Positions 23,006-31,525 of a stretch of 64,000 nucleotides of DNA are shown here, in pieces. The stretch is from an uncultured Lachnoclostridium sp. (GTDB taxonomy: Bacteria; Bacillota; Clostridia; Lachnospirales; Lachnospiraceae), in NCBI GenBank assembly GCA_946415315.1, contig CAMKRZ010000004.1:157386-221385 (forward strand), read 5' to 3'. Each line of letters opens with the position of its first letter. Positions within the stretch are counted from its first letter, which is position 1. The position numbers and the translations under genes were made by a program. The notes under the pieces are model-generated. The model saw nothing but the letters and a program-made list of their open reading frames with translations, was not told the origin of the DNA and searched no databases.

Positions 23006-25375
23006 ATGGTTACAAACAAAAATACTGTAAAGAGGGCGGCGGGGGTGCTCCTGCCAATCCTTCTGCTGTGCCTTTGCCTGCTGGCAGGGTGCGGCAAGGG
23101 CAATGACAAGACGAAAGACGGGGAGACGGCAAATGTCTCACCGACAGCGGCGATGACATCCTCGCCGACAGCGACAACCGCCCCGACGGCAACGCCGACA
23201 CCGACGGTACCGTTTGTAGAGCAGGTGTATGAGACGTACGGGCGGGATGACATTTTCCGAATTCCGGTCGAGGAACTGATGCAGGGATGGTATCCCATGC
23301 CACCGAAATGCGCGGGGGAGTATACCCTGCTGTGGTTCGCGCCGCCGGAATCCGGAGAGGAGTATGATGCGGAAAATGTCTTTGTGCTGTTGCAGCCGTG
23401 CGTGAGCGAAGAACAGCATCGGCTGTCAGTGGATTATCTGATCACCGAGCCGATTCTGCTCGCGGACGGAACGGTGATCCTGGAGGAGCGCGATACATTC
23501 CGGATCCATGTGTTTGACAATACCATGAAGGAGGAGAGCAGTTTCCTTCCCCGGGTGGAGAAGGCTTCCTGGATGCTCGGCGTTTCTGAGAGCGGCGAGT
23601 TCTGGCATGCTGACAACGAAGGCTCGAAACTGCTGGCAACCGACCGTGGGGGGCAGCCGGCGGGGGAGTATGACGTTGATCCGAAGTACGAGGTGACGCG
23701 GTATATCGGTACCGAGGGAGGACGCAGGATCTTTCTTACGGTTCTTAAGGACAGCAATGCGTTCGGCTTTCTGATCATCCCGGAAAACGGTGAAATATAC
23801 TACCGGGATGAGACGGAGGCGAACCTTGGGGATGACTGGAATGCGGACCGGATTGCCCCTGTAAGCCTGCCGGACACCGTGACCGCGGATTCCACCTGGT
23901 TCTTCCATACGCCGGGCTTCCTGCGCGAGGGCGTTGCGTTTCCAAAAAATGAGCCCGGCGAGGAGCAGTACTTCCTTCAGGGCGAGACACTGTGCGGCTC
24001 CTATTGCCGATGGATTGACGACGACACCTGTGTGCGCGAGTACCGACTGTATGACATGGAGAACCGGACCGTATCTGAAATGATCCCGGAGTCCGTGATC
24101 TCCGGGTGTGCGTATCTCTCTCCGAAGGGTGTTGTCAGCGGCTGCTGTGTTGTGATGCTTGCCTCCATGGAGGAAGGTACAGACGAGCTGCTGCTGTGGG
24201 ATGTCAGCGGGAAAACGTCCCCGATCAACGGATTTTGCGAATTTGCGAAGGATAACGTTGCGGATTGCCTTGCGGATCGTCTGAAGGAAGTAAAGGAATC
24301 CTGCGGCGTCGAGATCACGCCGGATCGGACGGAGGATGACGGGACGCTTGAGGCACTCGGCGACCTGATGGCAGAACTGGATTTCGTCAACTCCTTCGCC
24401 CTTGCCGCGAAGAAGTATCCGGAAACCCTGACTGCCAAGGCCGGGAACACCGTTCATCCGGAAAATATACGCAACAACGACGGGGCTCACTACACCTTCA
24501 ATCCGCATGTATTTTCCACGATCTTACTGCAGCAGCACGGCGAGAAGAGGAGAGACAACTTCTTCCGCTTTGTGGATGCGCTCCGCGCCGGCGAGGACCG
24601 CTTTGCGTGTACCGACCGGGATTCCGCGGACTGGTGTTGCTCGATGGCACATAATTTTTATCCTGTCGGCGGAGTGTACGCGTCCGCCAGTTACGTGGGC
24701 AACGGATGGGCGGAGATCACGTACGAAATTCCAAAGGAGGAGTTTCTGGAGAAGGCGCGCGATTTTGAGGAGAGGATCTGCGCGGTCTTAAATGATGTGC
24801 TGGAGGATGACTACACGGACTTCGAGAAGGCGCTTGCGATGTATGAGTTCCTGACCGAGTACTGCGTTTACGACTACGAAATGCTTGATCACAGCCTCGA
24901 GTGGATGGATCGGCAGTCGGCGTATCGCGTCCTGATCGAGAAGCGGGGGATCTGCGGGGAGATCGCGTCGCTGTACTGCTATCTGTTGCTGCAGTGCGGT
25001 GTCGATGTGGAGGAGACCTCGGGCGCTCCGACCGATCCCGATATTGATCTGCATGCGTGGAATTATATCGTGCTTGGCGGGAAGGGCTATCTGATCGACG
25101 CCACCTGGGGTCTTTCCGACAGGAGAAGACCGGATCTTGCGTTTTTCCTCTTCACGGATGAGCGGCGAGAGAACAGGGATGGATTTGACTTTACATCGTG
25201 CACGGTTGGCATTTGCCCGCTGTACGAGGCGCGCGGGAAGTACTCGTTCACAGCGGATGATGACAGATACAGCGCACTTTGGAACGGCACTTACGTCGCG
25301 TTCGACGAGAACGAAAAATGTATCTTCTACCGCGATATGAACGGCGTCCTCAAGCGGTTTGACTACGGGGAGTGA
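23006..25375 (+). CDS. Transglutaminase-like lipoprotein, paralogue 2
   Basis: 789 residues, lipobox LAGC with Cys29, Thr/Pro linker (TATPTPTVPFV) and the same architecture as the upstream gene. The catalytic triad is Cys650 (KRGICGEIASL), His683 (DLHAWNY) and Asp698 (YLIDATWGL), with the same residue spacing (33 and 15) as paralogue 1. Both keep long matching blocks such as NNDGAHYTFNPHVFST and EDDYTDFEKAL, while the N-terminal halves have diverged. The 54-bp gap and lack of a terminator point to one transcript. Both should be lipid-anchored on the outer face of the membrane. Why two copies are kept is unknown. Confidence 0.85.
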   Translation: MVTNKNTVKRAAGVLLPILLLCLCLLAGCGKGNDKTKDGETANVSPTAAMTSSPTATTAPTATPTPTVPFVEQVYETYGRDDIFRIPVEELMQGWYPMPPKCAGEYTLLWFAPPESGEEYDAENVFVLLQPCVSEEQHRLSVDYLITEPILLADGTVILEERDTFRIHVFDNTMKEESSFLPRVEKASWMLGVSESGEFWHADNEGSKLLATDRGGQPAGEYDVDPKYEVTRYIGTEGGRRIFLTVLKDSNAFGFLIIPENGEIYYRDETEANLGDDWNADRIAPVSLPDTVTADSTWFFHTPGFLREGVAFPKNEPGEEQYFLQGETLCGSYCRWIDDDTCVREYRLYDMENRTVSEMIPESVISGCAYLSPKGVVSGCCVVMLASMEEGTDELLLWDVSGKTSPINGFCEFAKDNVADCLADRLKEVKESCGVEITPDRTEDDGTLEALGDLMAELDFVNSFALAAKKYPETLTAKAGNTVHPENIRNNDGAHYTFNPHVFSTILLQQHGEKRRDNFFRFVDALRAGEDRFACTDRDSADWCCSMAHNFYPVGGVYASASYVGNGWAEITYEIPKEEFLEKARDFEERICAVLNDVLEDDYTDFEKALAMYEFLTEYCVYDYEMLDHSLEWMDRQSAYRVLIEKRGICGEIASLYCYLLLQCGVDVEETSGAPTDPDIDLHAWNYIVLGGKGYLIDATWGLSDRRRPDLAFFLFTDERRENRDGFDFTSCTVGICPLYEARGKYSFTADDDRYSALWNGTYVAFDENEKCIFYRDMNGVLKRFDYGE

Positions 25376-25425
25376 GAGGCGCGAAAGCGGCTTGACGACA
25401 AGGAAAGTATAATATTCGCTATTTT

Positions 25426-25453
25426 TTGAGATGATCGGGTGTGCTACGATAAT
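25426..25453 (+). promoter_or_regulatory. Candidate promoter of the alcohol dehydrogenase gene
   Basis: TTGAGA (25426-25431), 16 bp, GATAAT (25448-25453), 47 bp before the ATG. Confidence 0.5.
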
Positions 25454-25499
25454 GGCATACCCGATTATTTTTCGGAAAATGTATGGAAGGAGAGAAGGT

Positions 25500-26678
25500 A
25501 TGTTTGGATTTCGGTATTTTACACCCACGAAGGTGGTTTTCGGTAAGGAGACGGAGTATCAGGTTGCGGACCTGATCAGGGAGTTCGGCGGCACGAAGGT
25601 GCTCATTCATTACGGCGGAGGAAGCGTGATCCGCTCGGGACTTCTCTCGCGCGTCACGAAGGTGCTCGACGAGGCGGGCATCGCGTACATCACGCTCGGC
25701 GGCGCGGTGCCGAACCCGCATCTGACGCTTGTGTACGAGGGCATTGAGCTATGCCGGAAGGAGGGCGTTGACTTCCTTCTCGCGGTCGGCGGCGGAAGCG
25801 CGATCGACTCGGCGAAGGCGATCGGCTACGGCCTTGCGAATGAAGGCGATGTCTGGGATTTCTATGATTACAAGAGAAAGGCGAAGGGTTGCATGCCCTT
25901 AGGCGTCATTCTCACAATTGCTGCTACCGGAAGCGAGATGAGCGATTCCTCCGTCATCACGAAGGAGGAGGGCTGGGTGAAGCGCGGCTACAGCAGTGAT
26001 TACTCCAGACCGAAGTTCGCGATCCTCAATCCCGAACTCACGATGACGCTGCCGGACTACCAGACGGCGTGCGGCTGCACCGACATCATGATGCACACGA
26101 TGGAGCGGTATTTTACGAACGGTGGAAATATGGAGATCACGGACGCTCTCGCGGAAGGGCTTCTTCGGACCGTGAAGGAGCAGGCGAAGATCCTCGCGAA
26201 GGATCCGAACAACTACAACGCGCGCGCCGAGGTGATGTGGGCCGGAAGCCTTGCACACAACGGTCTCACAGGCTGCGGTAACGACGGCGGTGACTGGATG
26301 ACGCACAAGCTCGAGCATGAGCTCGGAGGCCTCTACGACGTAGCGCACGGCGCAGGCCTTGCGGCAATCTGGGGCAGTTGGGCGCGTTACGTTTATAAGA
26401 ACTGCCTGCCGCGCTTCAAGCGCTTCGCGATCAACGTGATGGGCGTCGCGAACGAGGGCACCGACGAGGAGATCGCGCTTCGCGGCATCGAGGCGGTCGA
26501 GGACTTCTACCGCGAGATCAAGATGCCCACGAACCTCCGCGAGCTCGGCGTCAAGGCGACCGAGGAGGACCTCGTGCTCATGGCACACAAGTGTGCGGTC
26601 GGTGTCGGCGGCGAGATGGGGTTGGCGCGGAAGCTGAACGAGCAGGATATGCTCGCGATCTACCGGATGAGCATGTAA
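25500..26678 (+). CDS. Iron-containing alcohol dehydrogenase (butanol dehydrogenase type)
   Basis: 392 residues, typical of BdhA/YqhD-like type III dehydrogenases, which reduce aldehydes to alcohols with NAD(P)H. The cofactor loop is LLAVGGGSAIDSAKAI, followed by ATGSEMSDSSVIT. Metal ligands are in CGCTDIMMHTMERYF (Asp, His) and THKLEHELGGLYDVAHGAGLA (His, His), the last being the long family signature. GGAAGGAGAGAAGGT precedes the ATG at 25500; the frame extends upstream but overlaps the promoter. It stands alone before a strong terminator. Likely role is redox balancing in fermentation; the true substrate cannot be told from sequence. Confidence 0.92.
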   Translation: MFGFRYFTPTKVVFGKETEYQVADLIREFGGTKVLIHYGGGSVIRSGLLSRVTKVLDEAGIAYITLGGAVPNPHLTLVYEGIELCRKEGVDFLLAVGGGSAIDSAKAIGYGLANEGDVWDFYDYKRKAKGCMPLGVILTIAATGSEMSDSSVITKEEGWVKRGYSSDYSRPKFAILNPELTMTLPDYQTACGCTDIMMHTMERYFTNGGNMEITDALAEGLLRTVKEQAKILAKDPNNYNARAEVMWAGSLAHNGLTGCGNDGGDWMTHKLEHELGGLYDVAHGAGLAAIWGSWARYVYKNCLPRFKRFAINVMGVANEGTDEEIALRGIEAVEDFYREIKMPTNLRELGVKATEEDLVLMAHKCAVGVGGEMGLARKLNEQDMLAIYRMSM

Positions 26679-26700
26679 ACTAAAGTAAAGTGAACAGGGA

Positions 26701-26740
26701 AGTTGCAGAGCGGTGTCGGTTACCGTTCTGCAACTTTTTT
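26701..26740 (+). terminator. Terminator after the alcohol dehydrogenase gene
   Basis: AGTTGCAGAGCGGT (26701-26714) pairs with ACCGTTCTGCAACT (26722-26735, one G-T type mismatch), followed by TTTTTT. Confidence 0.93.
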
Positions 26741-26758
26741 ACGTAAAGATAATCATAC

Positions 26759-26818
26759 TTGACGCGCGTCAAATAATATGATAACATGATAAAAAGATTA
26801 TATTTGACGTGCGTCAAA
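26759..26818 (+). promoter_or_regulatory. Promoter with two palindromic operators before the HipA-like module
   Basis: TTGACGCGCGTCAA (26759-26772) is a perfect palindrome whose first half serves as a -35 (TTGACG); with 17 bp to TAACAT (26782-26787) it gives a promoter. A second, near-perfect copy TTTGACGTGCGTCAAA (26803-26818) lies where transcription would start, 16 bp before the ATG. Two sites 44 bp apart (about four helical turns) suggest cooperative repression by a dimeric HTH protein, probably the one encoded second in the module. Confidence 0.75.
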
Positions 26819-26833
26819 TAGAGAGGAGAAGCC

Positions 26834-27661
26834 ATGAACGGAACGGTATGGAGAGAGAAACAGGACCTGACGTATCTAAGATGGTCCCATATGCGCAATT
26901 CCAGCGGTACGGTCGGGACGTTCCTGAAAGCGGAATCGTCGCTGTCCGGGGAGAAGATATATTATAAATTATCCAATTTTGATCCGGTGAGGGGAGTGGT
27001 CGGACACGAGTGTGTCAACGAGATTATCGTGGATCGATTGCTGACAATTCTTGGCGTTGAGCATTTATCGTACGATTTGATCCATGCGGATATCCGCGTG
27101 GAGGGGAAGACGTATGAAACGTACCTGTGTGCATCCGCGGATTTTAAGGAGCGCGGCGAGAGCAAGGTGGCGCTCGATGATTATTACCGTCTCAATGCAT
27201 TGCCCGGGGAATCGCATTATGATTTTTGTGTGCGAAACGGTTGGAAGGATTATGTAGATACGATAATCGCAGTTGATTACATCATAGAAAACCGCGACCG
27301 TCACGGGGCCAACATTGAGGTGTTGCGCAATGCAAGAGCGCACACCACAAGGATTGCTCCGTTGTTTGATCACGGATTGTCGCTTTTGTATTCCTGTGCG
27401 ACGGACGAGGAAGCAAGAAAGTTTGATGTCATGGCGGACCGGAAATGTCAGAATTTCATCGGCACTTTTTCCTGCAAAGACAATCTGAAACTGTTGGGAG
27501 GCCGGAAAGACATTTTTCTGGGGAAATTACAGAAGAAGGACAAGGCGACTTTGTTAGCAGGACTGGACGGCGTGTTGTCGGAGACATTCCTTGAGGCGAT
27601 CTGGCGCATGATCCACAAGCGATACACATCGTTGGAGAGTGAAATCAATGAAAACGTATGA
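26834..27661 (+). CDS. HipA-like Ser/Thr kinase (HipA_C-type core only)
   Basis: 275 residues, shorter than HipA of E. coli (about 440). It keeps kinase features: a candidate ATP-binding Lys45 in IYYKLSN, the catalytic loop NRDRHGANIEVL (Asp155, Asn160) and a metal-binding Asp179 in APLFDHGLSLL. It lacks the HipA N-terminal domain, like the stand-alone HipA_C kinases such as CtkA of Helicobacter. HipA toxins phosphorylate cellular proteins (GltX for E. coli HipA) and stop growth; whether this one is toxic is unknown. GAGAGGAGAAGCC precedes the ATG. It overlaps the next gene by 14 bp and lies behind two palindromic operators, the layout of a self-regulated toxin-antitoxin pair, though here the kinase comes first. 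Confidence 0.78.
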   Translation: MNGTVWREKQDLTYLRWSHMRNSSGTVGTFLKAESSLSGEKIYYKLSNFDPVRGVVGHECVNEIIVDRLLTILGVEHLSYDLIHADIRVEGKTYETYLCASADFKERGESKVALDDYYRLNALPGESHYDFCVRNGWKDYVDTIIAVDYIIENRDRHGANIEVLRNARAHTTRIAPLFDHGLSLLYSCATDEEARKFDVMADRKCQNFIGTFSCKDNLKLLGGRKDIFLGKLQKKDKATLLAGLDGVLSETFLEAIWRMIHKRYTSLESEINENV

Positions 27662-28445
27662 GATTTATGATCAGGAAAATGACCTGTCGATTGGCGTATT
27701 GCTTTACTACGAGAAGGAAAAAAGCTTTGTCATCGAGCTTGCACCGGATCTTGACGAGTGGACTGCACCACTTCTTTTGACGGCGCTGGTCAAGCGCGGC
27801 GTGTACACGATCCCCCGGGACATCAGCCTCCTTTGGGTAAAAGGACGCGTAGTTCCGAGCGAGCGACAGAACATTCAGTCGATCCTGTCAGCACATAAGC
27901 TGAAAGAGTACGACGAGATGAAACTGCTGGAGATTACCGGGGGGCGATGTCCGCAGGACAGTATGATCATCCGCAAGATCGACGCTCTGCCGGGATACGT
28001 AACAGAGCGCCGAAAGAAGAACCTGACGGACTGTCTGGTGTCAGAGCACGGCTATTGGATCTGCTTTTTCGCGGACGATACTGTCCGAAAAGTAAGTTTC
28101 TTAAAACTTTGGGACAACGAAGAACTGCAGATCCCGGACAATCCGGAGCTGCTTCGCTCCGCCAAGGTCGGGACGGACGGCTATTGTGTGACGCTCGATG
28201 ACGCCTATGATATTCCGGCGTCAGTGCTGTACGAGACCGGAACCCTGATCCCGCTGCGGCCGGATGACTTTACTTCTTACGTCACGAACAATGCGCTCGA
28301 TACCTCGCAGAGCTGTGAGTTGCTTGAGTGCTCGCGGCAGAATCTGTCCTACCTGATCAAACAGGGCCAACTTCAGCCGATCCGTGAGGAAGTGAAGGGC
28401 AGCTTGTTCCGCAAGGGGGATATTTTGCGGAAAATGCAGGACTGA
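27648..28445 (+). CDS. DUF2442-like protein with C-terminal helix-turn-helix, partner of the HipA-like kinase
   Basis: 265 residues. The N-terminal ~130 residues are unrecognised. The middle (about 133-205) follows a DUF2442-like pattern (DCLVSEHGYWICFFADDTVRK, NPELLRSAKVGTDGYCVTLDD, IPASVLYETGTLIPL). The C-terminus (about 218-262) reads as a helix-turn-helix of MerR/excisionase type (DTSQSCELLECSRQNLSYLIKQGQL, then GSLFRKGDILRKM). ATG 27648 is used, with GGAGAG upstream; a GTG at 27639 is possible. The 14-bp overlap with the kinase gene implies coupled translation. I infer that it binds the two operators upstream and may be the antidote or regulator of the kinase. No characterised homologue comes to mind. 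Confidence 0.65.
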   Translation: MKTYEIYDQENDLSIGVLLYYEKEKSFVIELAPDLDEWTAPLLLTALVKRGVYTIPRDISLLWVKGRVVPSERQNIQSILSAHKLKEYDEMKLLEITGGRCPQDSMIIRKIDALPGYVTERRKKNLTDCLVSEHGYWICFFADDTVRKVSFLKLWDNEELQIPDNPELLRSAKVGTDGYCVTLDDAYDIPASVLYETGTLIPLRPDDFTSYVTNNALDTSQSCELLECSRQNLSYLIKQGQLQPIREEVKGSLFRKGDILRKMQD

Positions 28446-28467
28446 CCCGGCGAACAGGAAGTCGGAA

Positions 28468-28520
28468 TTGTTTTTCTCTGGAAAATGTGCTATACTTCAG
28501 ATGGTTAGCGCAGACTAACC
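28468..28520 (+). promoter_or_regulatory. Promoter and metal-regulator-like operator of the ZIP gene
   Basis: TTGTTT (28468-28473), 17 bp, TATACT (28491-28496). Immediately downstream, GGTTAG (28503-28508) and CTAACC (28515-28520) form an inverted repeat with 6-bp spacer, covering the start of transcription. TTAG/CTAA half sites recall DtxR/MntR-family boxes. Confidence 0.6.
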
Positions 28521-28538
28521 GGAAAGAAGGCGGCGACT

Positions 28539-29324
28539 ATGTGGAGTAAGGATGTCATTCTCGGATTGCTGATCCCGTTCGCGGGCACCGCGGGCGGTGC
28601 GGCCTGTGTGTTCTTTATGCGCGGGCAGTTGAACGAAAAGGTACAGCGCGCGCTGAGCGGTTTCGCTGCCGGCGTGATGGTGGCAGCATCCATCTGGAGC
28701 CTTCTGATCCCGGCGATGGAGCAGGCGTCAGGCAAGGGGCGCTGGGCGTTTGTGCCTGCGGTTATCGGTTTCTGGTGCGGCGTATTGCTTCTGTTGTTTC
28801 TCGACTCGGTCATCCCGCATTTGCATGTGGACAGCGATAAGCCCGAGGGTCTTCACAGCAACTTTGCCAAGACGACGATGATGGTGTTGGCGGTGACACT
28901 TCACAACATCCCCGAGGGCATGGCAGTCGGCGTTGTCTACGCGGGTTTCCTCGCGGACAATGCGGAGATCACGATCGGTGCGGCGCTTGCGCTGTCGATC
29001 GGTATCGCGATCCAGAATTTTCCGGAGGGTGCGATCATCTCGATGCCCCTGCACGCGAACGGAAAGAGCCGCCTTGCGGCGTTCCGCGACGGTGCTTTGT
29101 CCGGTGCGGTGGAGCCGATCTTCGGAGCTTTGACAATTCTTGCGGCAGCACTGCTGGTGCCGACGATGCCTTACCTTCTGAGCTTCGCGGCCGGCGCGAT
29201 GATGTATGTCGTGGTGGAGGAACTGGTGCCGGAGATGTCAGCAGGCGAGCATACGAACATCGGCGTATTAATGTTTTCCGTCGGATTCACATTGATGATG
29301 GCTTTGGACGTGGCGCTCGGGTGA
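28539..29324 (+). CDS. ZIP-family metal transporter
   Basis: 261 residues with eight hydrophobic helices. The family signature is present in two helices, VTLHNIPEGMAVGVVYAG and SIGIAIQNFPEGAIISMPL, whose His/Asn/Glu residues bind metal in ZIP (ZupT-like) proteins. A His-bearing loop (DSVIPHLHVDSD) precedes them. ZIP proteins import divalent metals such as zinc, iron or manganese into the cytosol. GAAGGCGGCGACT precedes the ATG. The inverted repeat over the promoter start suggests repression by a metal-sensing regulator. A bidirectional terminator follows. Metal preference cannot be set from sequence. Confidence 0.9.
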   Translation: MWSKDVILGLLIPFAGTAGGAACVFFMRGQLNEKVQRALSGFAAGVMVAASIWSLLIPAMEQASGKGRWAFVPAVIGFWCGVLLLLFLDSVIPHLHVDSDKPEGLHSNFAKTTMMVLAVTLHNIPEGMAVGVVYAGFLADNAEITIGAALALSIGIAIQNFPEGAIISMPLHANGKSRLAAFRDGALSGAVEPIFGALTILAAALLVPTMPYLLSFAAGAMMYVVVEELVPEMSAGEHTNIGVLMFSVGFTLMMALDVALG

Positions 29325-29344
29325 GACGCATTTTACGAATAACA

Positions 29345-29440
29345 AAAAAACAGGGAAATGCTGACGGATGATCAGTATTTCCCTGTTCTTCATAGGTCGC
29401 TTTTTTTGAGAAACGCCGATTGAACAGGCGCTTTTTTAGA
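29345..29440. terminator. Bidirectional terminator region between convergent genes
   Basis: A long stem (ACAGGGAAATGCTGA with TCAGTATTTCCCTGT, about 29350-29387) has a run of A on its left and TTCTTC on its right, so it works best for the minus strand. A second short stem (CGCC/GGCG) near 29413-29434 is followed by TTTTTT on the plus strand. Confidence 0.8.
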
Positions 29441-29449
29441 ATGCTCCAA

Positions 29450-29989
29450 TTATTCCGTACGAATTTCCTGCTCAGGCAGTGGTATATTCAGAATGCCGCG
29501 TTCCTCCATGGGATCGATCGTGCAATCGCAAACGAATTCTGACCCGTTATAGAGCCGGATGAACGCTTCGGATACTTTTTCCTTCGAAAGTGCCAGATGC
29601 CGAAGTGACTTATCGACAGGGGTTCGCTCTCCCAGTCGTTCCTTATCTGCCCAAAACTCATAATCAGTGATTTCTATCGGAAAATCCTCAGGGATGTAAA
29701 CGGACAATTCGAACATTTCCCTTTGTATAATAGAATTTATCGTGTAGAGAGGAGTGTCATTCTCTGCCCCGATCACAGGGATGGATTCGGTTGGCGTTTC
29801 GGCAACCGGGACTGTCGGCGTTTTGCTGACAGTCGGGGTCGGATTCTCAACCTCCGGGGTGTTTGTGAGGAAGCTCAAATCGCTCTCGGTATCCGTGGTT
29901 TGCTTCTTGCCGCAGCCCGCAAGGCACAGGCATATCGCCAGCGCAGTAACGAGAAGTATCGTTCGTCTTATGAAAGCGTATTCCGGCAT
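29450..29989 (-). CDS. Small lipoprotein of unknown function
   Basis: 179 residues. Signal peptide with lipobox CLAGC (Cys26), then a Thr/Pro/Val-rich linker (about 45-70, TPTVSKTPTVPVAETPT) and a ~100-residue domain (ELSVYIPEDFPIEITDYEFW, FVCDCTIDPMEER) I do not recognise. GGAGAAAACGA precedes the ATG, and the first 22 bp overlap the end of the antiporter gene, so the two are translationally linked. The linker style matches the other lipoproteins of this window. A role as an accessory of the antiporter is possible only on the grounds of linkage. Confidence 0.75.
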   Translation of the reverse strand: MPEYAFIRRTILLVTALAICLCLAGCGKKQTTDTESDLSFLTNTPEVENPTPTVSKTPTVPVAETPTESIPVIGAENDTPLYTINSIIQREMFELSVYIPEDFPIEITDYEFWADKERLGERTPVDKSLRHLALSKEKVSEAFIRLYNGSEFVCDCTIDPMEERGILNIPLPEQEIRTE

Positions 29990-31302
29990 TCGTTTTCTCC
30001 ATTCTTGCCACCGACAATCGCAGCAGGCGCAGCCATGTTTTCCGAAGCGACCGTTTCTGCAGTGGTTGCATCATCCGAATCGGTGTCTTCGTCCTCCGAA
30101 GCAATTGATTCTGCAGCATCAGCCTCGCACTCCTCGTCCTTCCACTTGTTGAAGCACAGCTTGAGGGTGATCGGAGTGACGATTGAGGAGACGATGATCA
30201 GCAGGATGACGGCCGTGAAGTAGTCCGACGTCATCAGGCCGACCTTAAGGCCCTTCTGGGAGATGATCAGCGCGACCTCGCCTCGCGTCATCATGCCGCA
30301 GCCGATCTTAAGCGCCTCATTGTTCTTGAACTTGCACATCTTAGCCATCGCGCCGCAGCCGATGACCTTCGTGACCATCGCGACGATGACGAACAAAATC
30401 GAGAAGACAAGAAGGCTTACGCTCATCGTGTCGATCGAGGTCTTGATACCGATCGAGGCGAAAAATACAGGGCCGAAGAGCATGTAGGAGTTGATGTCCA
30501 TCTTCTCAGCTATGTATTTCGAGTCGCGGATGTTGCACAGGATGATGCCGGCCACAAACGCGCCCGTGATGTCCGCGATGCCGAAGAATTTTTCGGCGGA
30601 ATACGCGATCAGAAGGCACAGCGCGAGACCCAGGATCGGGATGCGGCGCGTGTGCGGGTGCAGCTGGTCGTATTTGCGGAACAGACGGTAGCACACGTAG
30701 CCGAGCAGGAACGCGGCGGCGAAGAAGAGCACCGTGTTGCGGACTGTCGTCAGCGGGCTCAAGGACTCGTCCTTCAGGCCGAGCACGAACGTGAGCACGA
30801 TGATGCCGATGACGTCGTCGATGATCGCGGCGCTTAAGATGGTCGTGCCGACGCGGCCTTTCAAGTAGCCCATCTCACGCAGCGCCTCAACGGTGATGCC
30901 GACGCTCGTCGCGGTCATGATGCAGCCGATGAAGATTGCCTCGTGGAACTCAGGTCCGGAAAATGAGTTCACTCCGTAGTAGAGCATATACAATGCCGTG
31001 CCGCCCGCCATCGGGACCGCCACGCCGAAGCACGCGATCAGCGTCGCAACAAGACCGGAGCGCGCGAGCTGGCGCAGGTTGGTCTCCAGTCCTGCTGAGA
31101 ACATAAGCAGAACAACACCGATCTCCGCCATCGTTGCAAGAAATTCTGAGGCCTGCACCCAGCCGAGGATGGCAGGACCGAGAAGGAGACCGGCGAGAAT
31201 CTCACCGACGACCTGCGGTGCTTTCAGCTTTCTCGCGAGGATGCCGAACACCTTCGCAAATATGATGATCAAAGCCAGATCCAGAAATACTTCGTAGCCC
31301 AT
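29968..31302 (-). CDS. CPA2-family cation/proton antiporter (NapA/KefB type)
   Basis: 443 residues with about 12 transmembrane helices (first ~390 residues). Family features: LKAPQVVGEILAGLLLGP, MFSAGLETNLRQL, and the paired acidic residues in SAAIIDDVIGIIVL (the ion-binding DD of NapA-type antiporters). GCGMMTRGEVALIISQKGL is another conserved block. No TrkA-N domain follows; instead the last ~55 residues are an acidic, Ala/Thr-rich cytosolic tail (ESIASEDEDTDSDD). It should exchange Na+ or K+ for protons across the membrane. AAGGAAGTGG precedes ATG 31302; the frame's earlier ATG has no ribosome site. Overlaps the lipoprotein gene downstream. Confidence 0.9.
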   Translation of the reverse strand: MGYEVFLDLALIIIFAKVFGILARKLKAPQVVGEILAGLLLGPAILGWVQASEFLATMAEIGVVLLMFSAGLETNLRQLARSGLVATLIACFGVAVPMAGGTALYMLYYGVNSFSGPEFHEAIFIGCIMTATSVGITVEALREMGYLKGRVGTTILSAAIIDDVIGIIVLTFVLGLKDESLSPLTTVRNTVLFFAAAFLLGYVCYRLFRKYDQLHPHTRRIPILGLALCLLIAYSAEKFFGIADITGAFVAGIILCNIRDSKYIAEKMDINSYMLFGPVFFASIGIKTSIDTMSVSLLVFSILFVIVAMVTKVIGCGAMAKMCKFKNNEALKIGCGMMTRGEVALIISQKGLKVGLMTSDYFTAVILLIIVSSIVTPITLKLCFNKWKDEECEADAAESIASEDEDTDSDDATTAETVASENMAAPAAIVGGKNGENECRNTLS

Positions 31303-31477
31303 GGTTCCACTTCCTTGTGAACACTCTAACCGGCGAATCACGTTGCCGGGCAATTCTTTCCCGCGGTCGATCTCTGCGCACGGCCGCTCTTATCTTCCTC
31401 TTCCGAGTTAAGCGCAATCATCACAGATTTTAGTCGATAGTTTAAAAAATGCAAGCACTTTTTTCACTTTTTTTAAT

Positions 31478-31515
31478 AGAAATAAAAAACCGGAATGCCG
31501 TTGTCGACATTCCGG
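31478..31515 (-). terminator. Terminator of the zinc-ribbon membrane protein gene
   Basis: On the minus strand CCGGAATG (31515-31508) pairs with CATTCCGG (31497-31490), followed by TTTTTTATTT. Confidence 0.9.
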
Positions 31516-31525
31516 ACAGTTGCTA

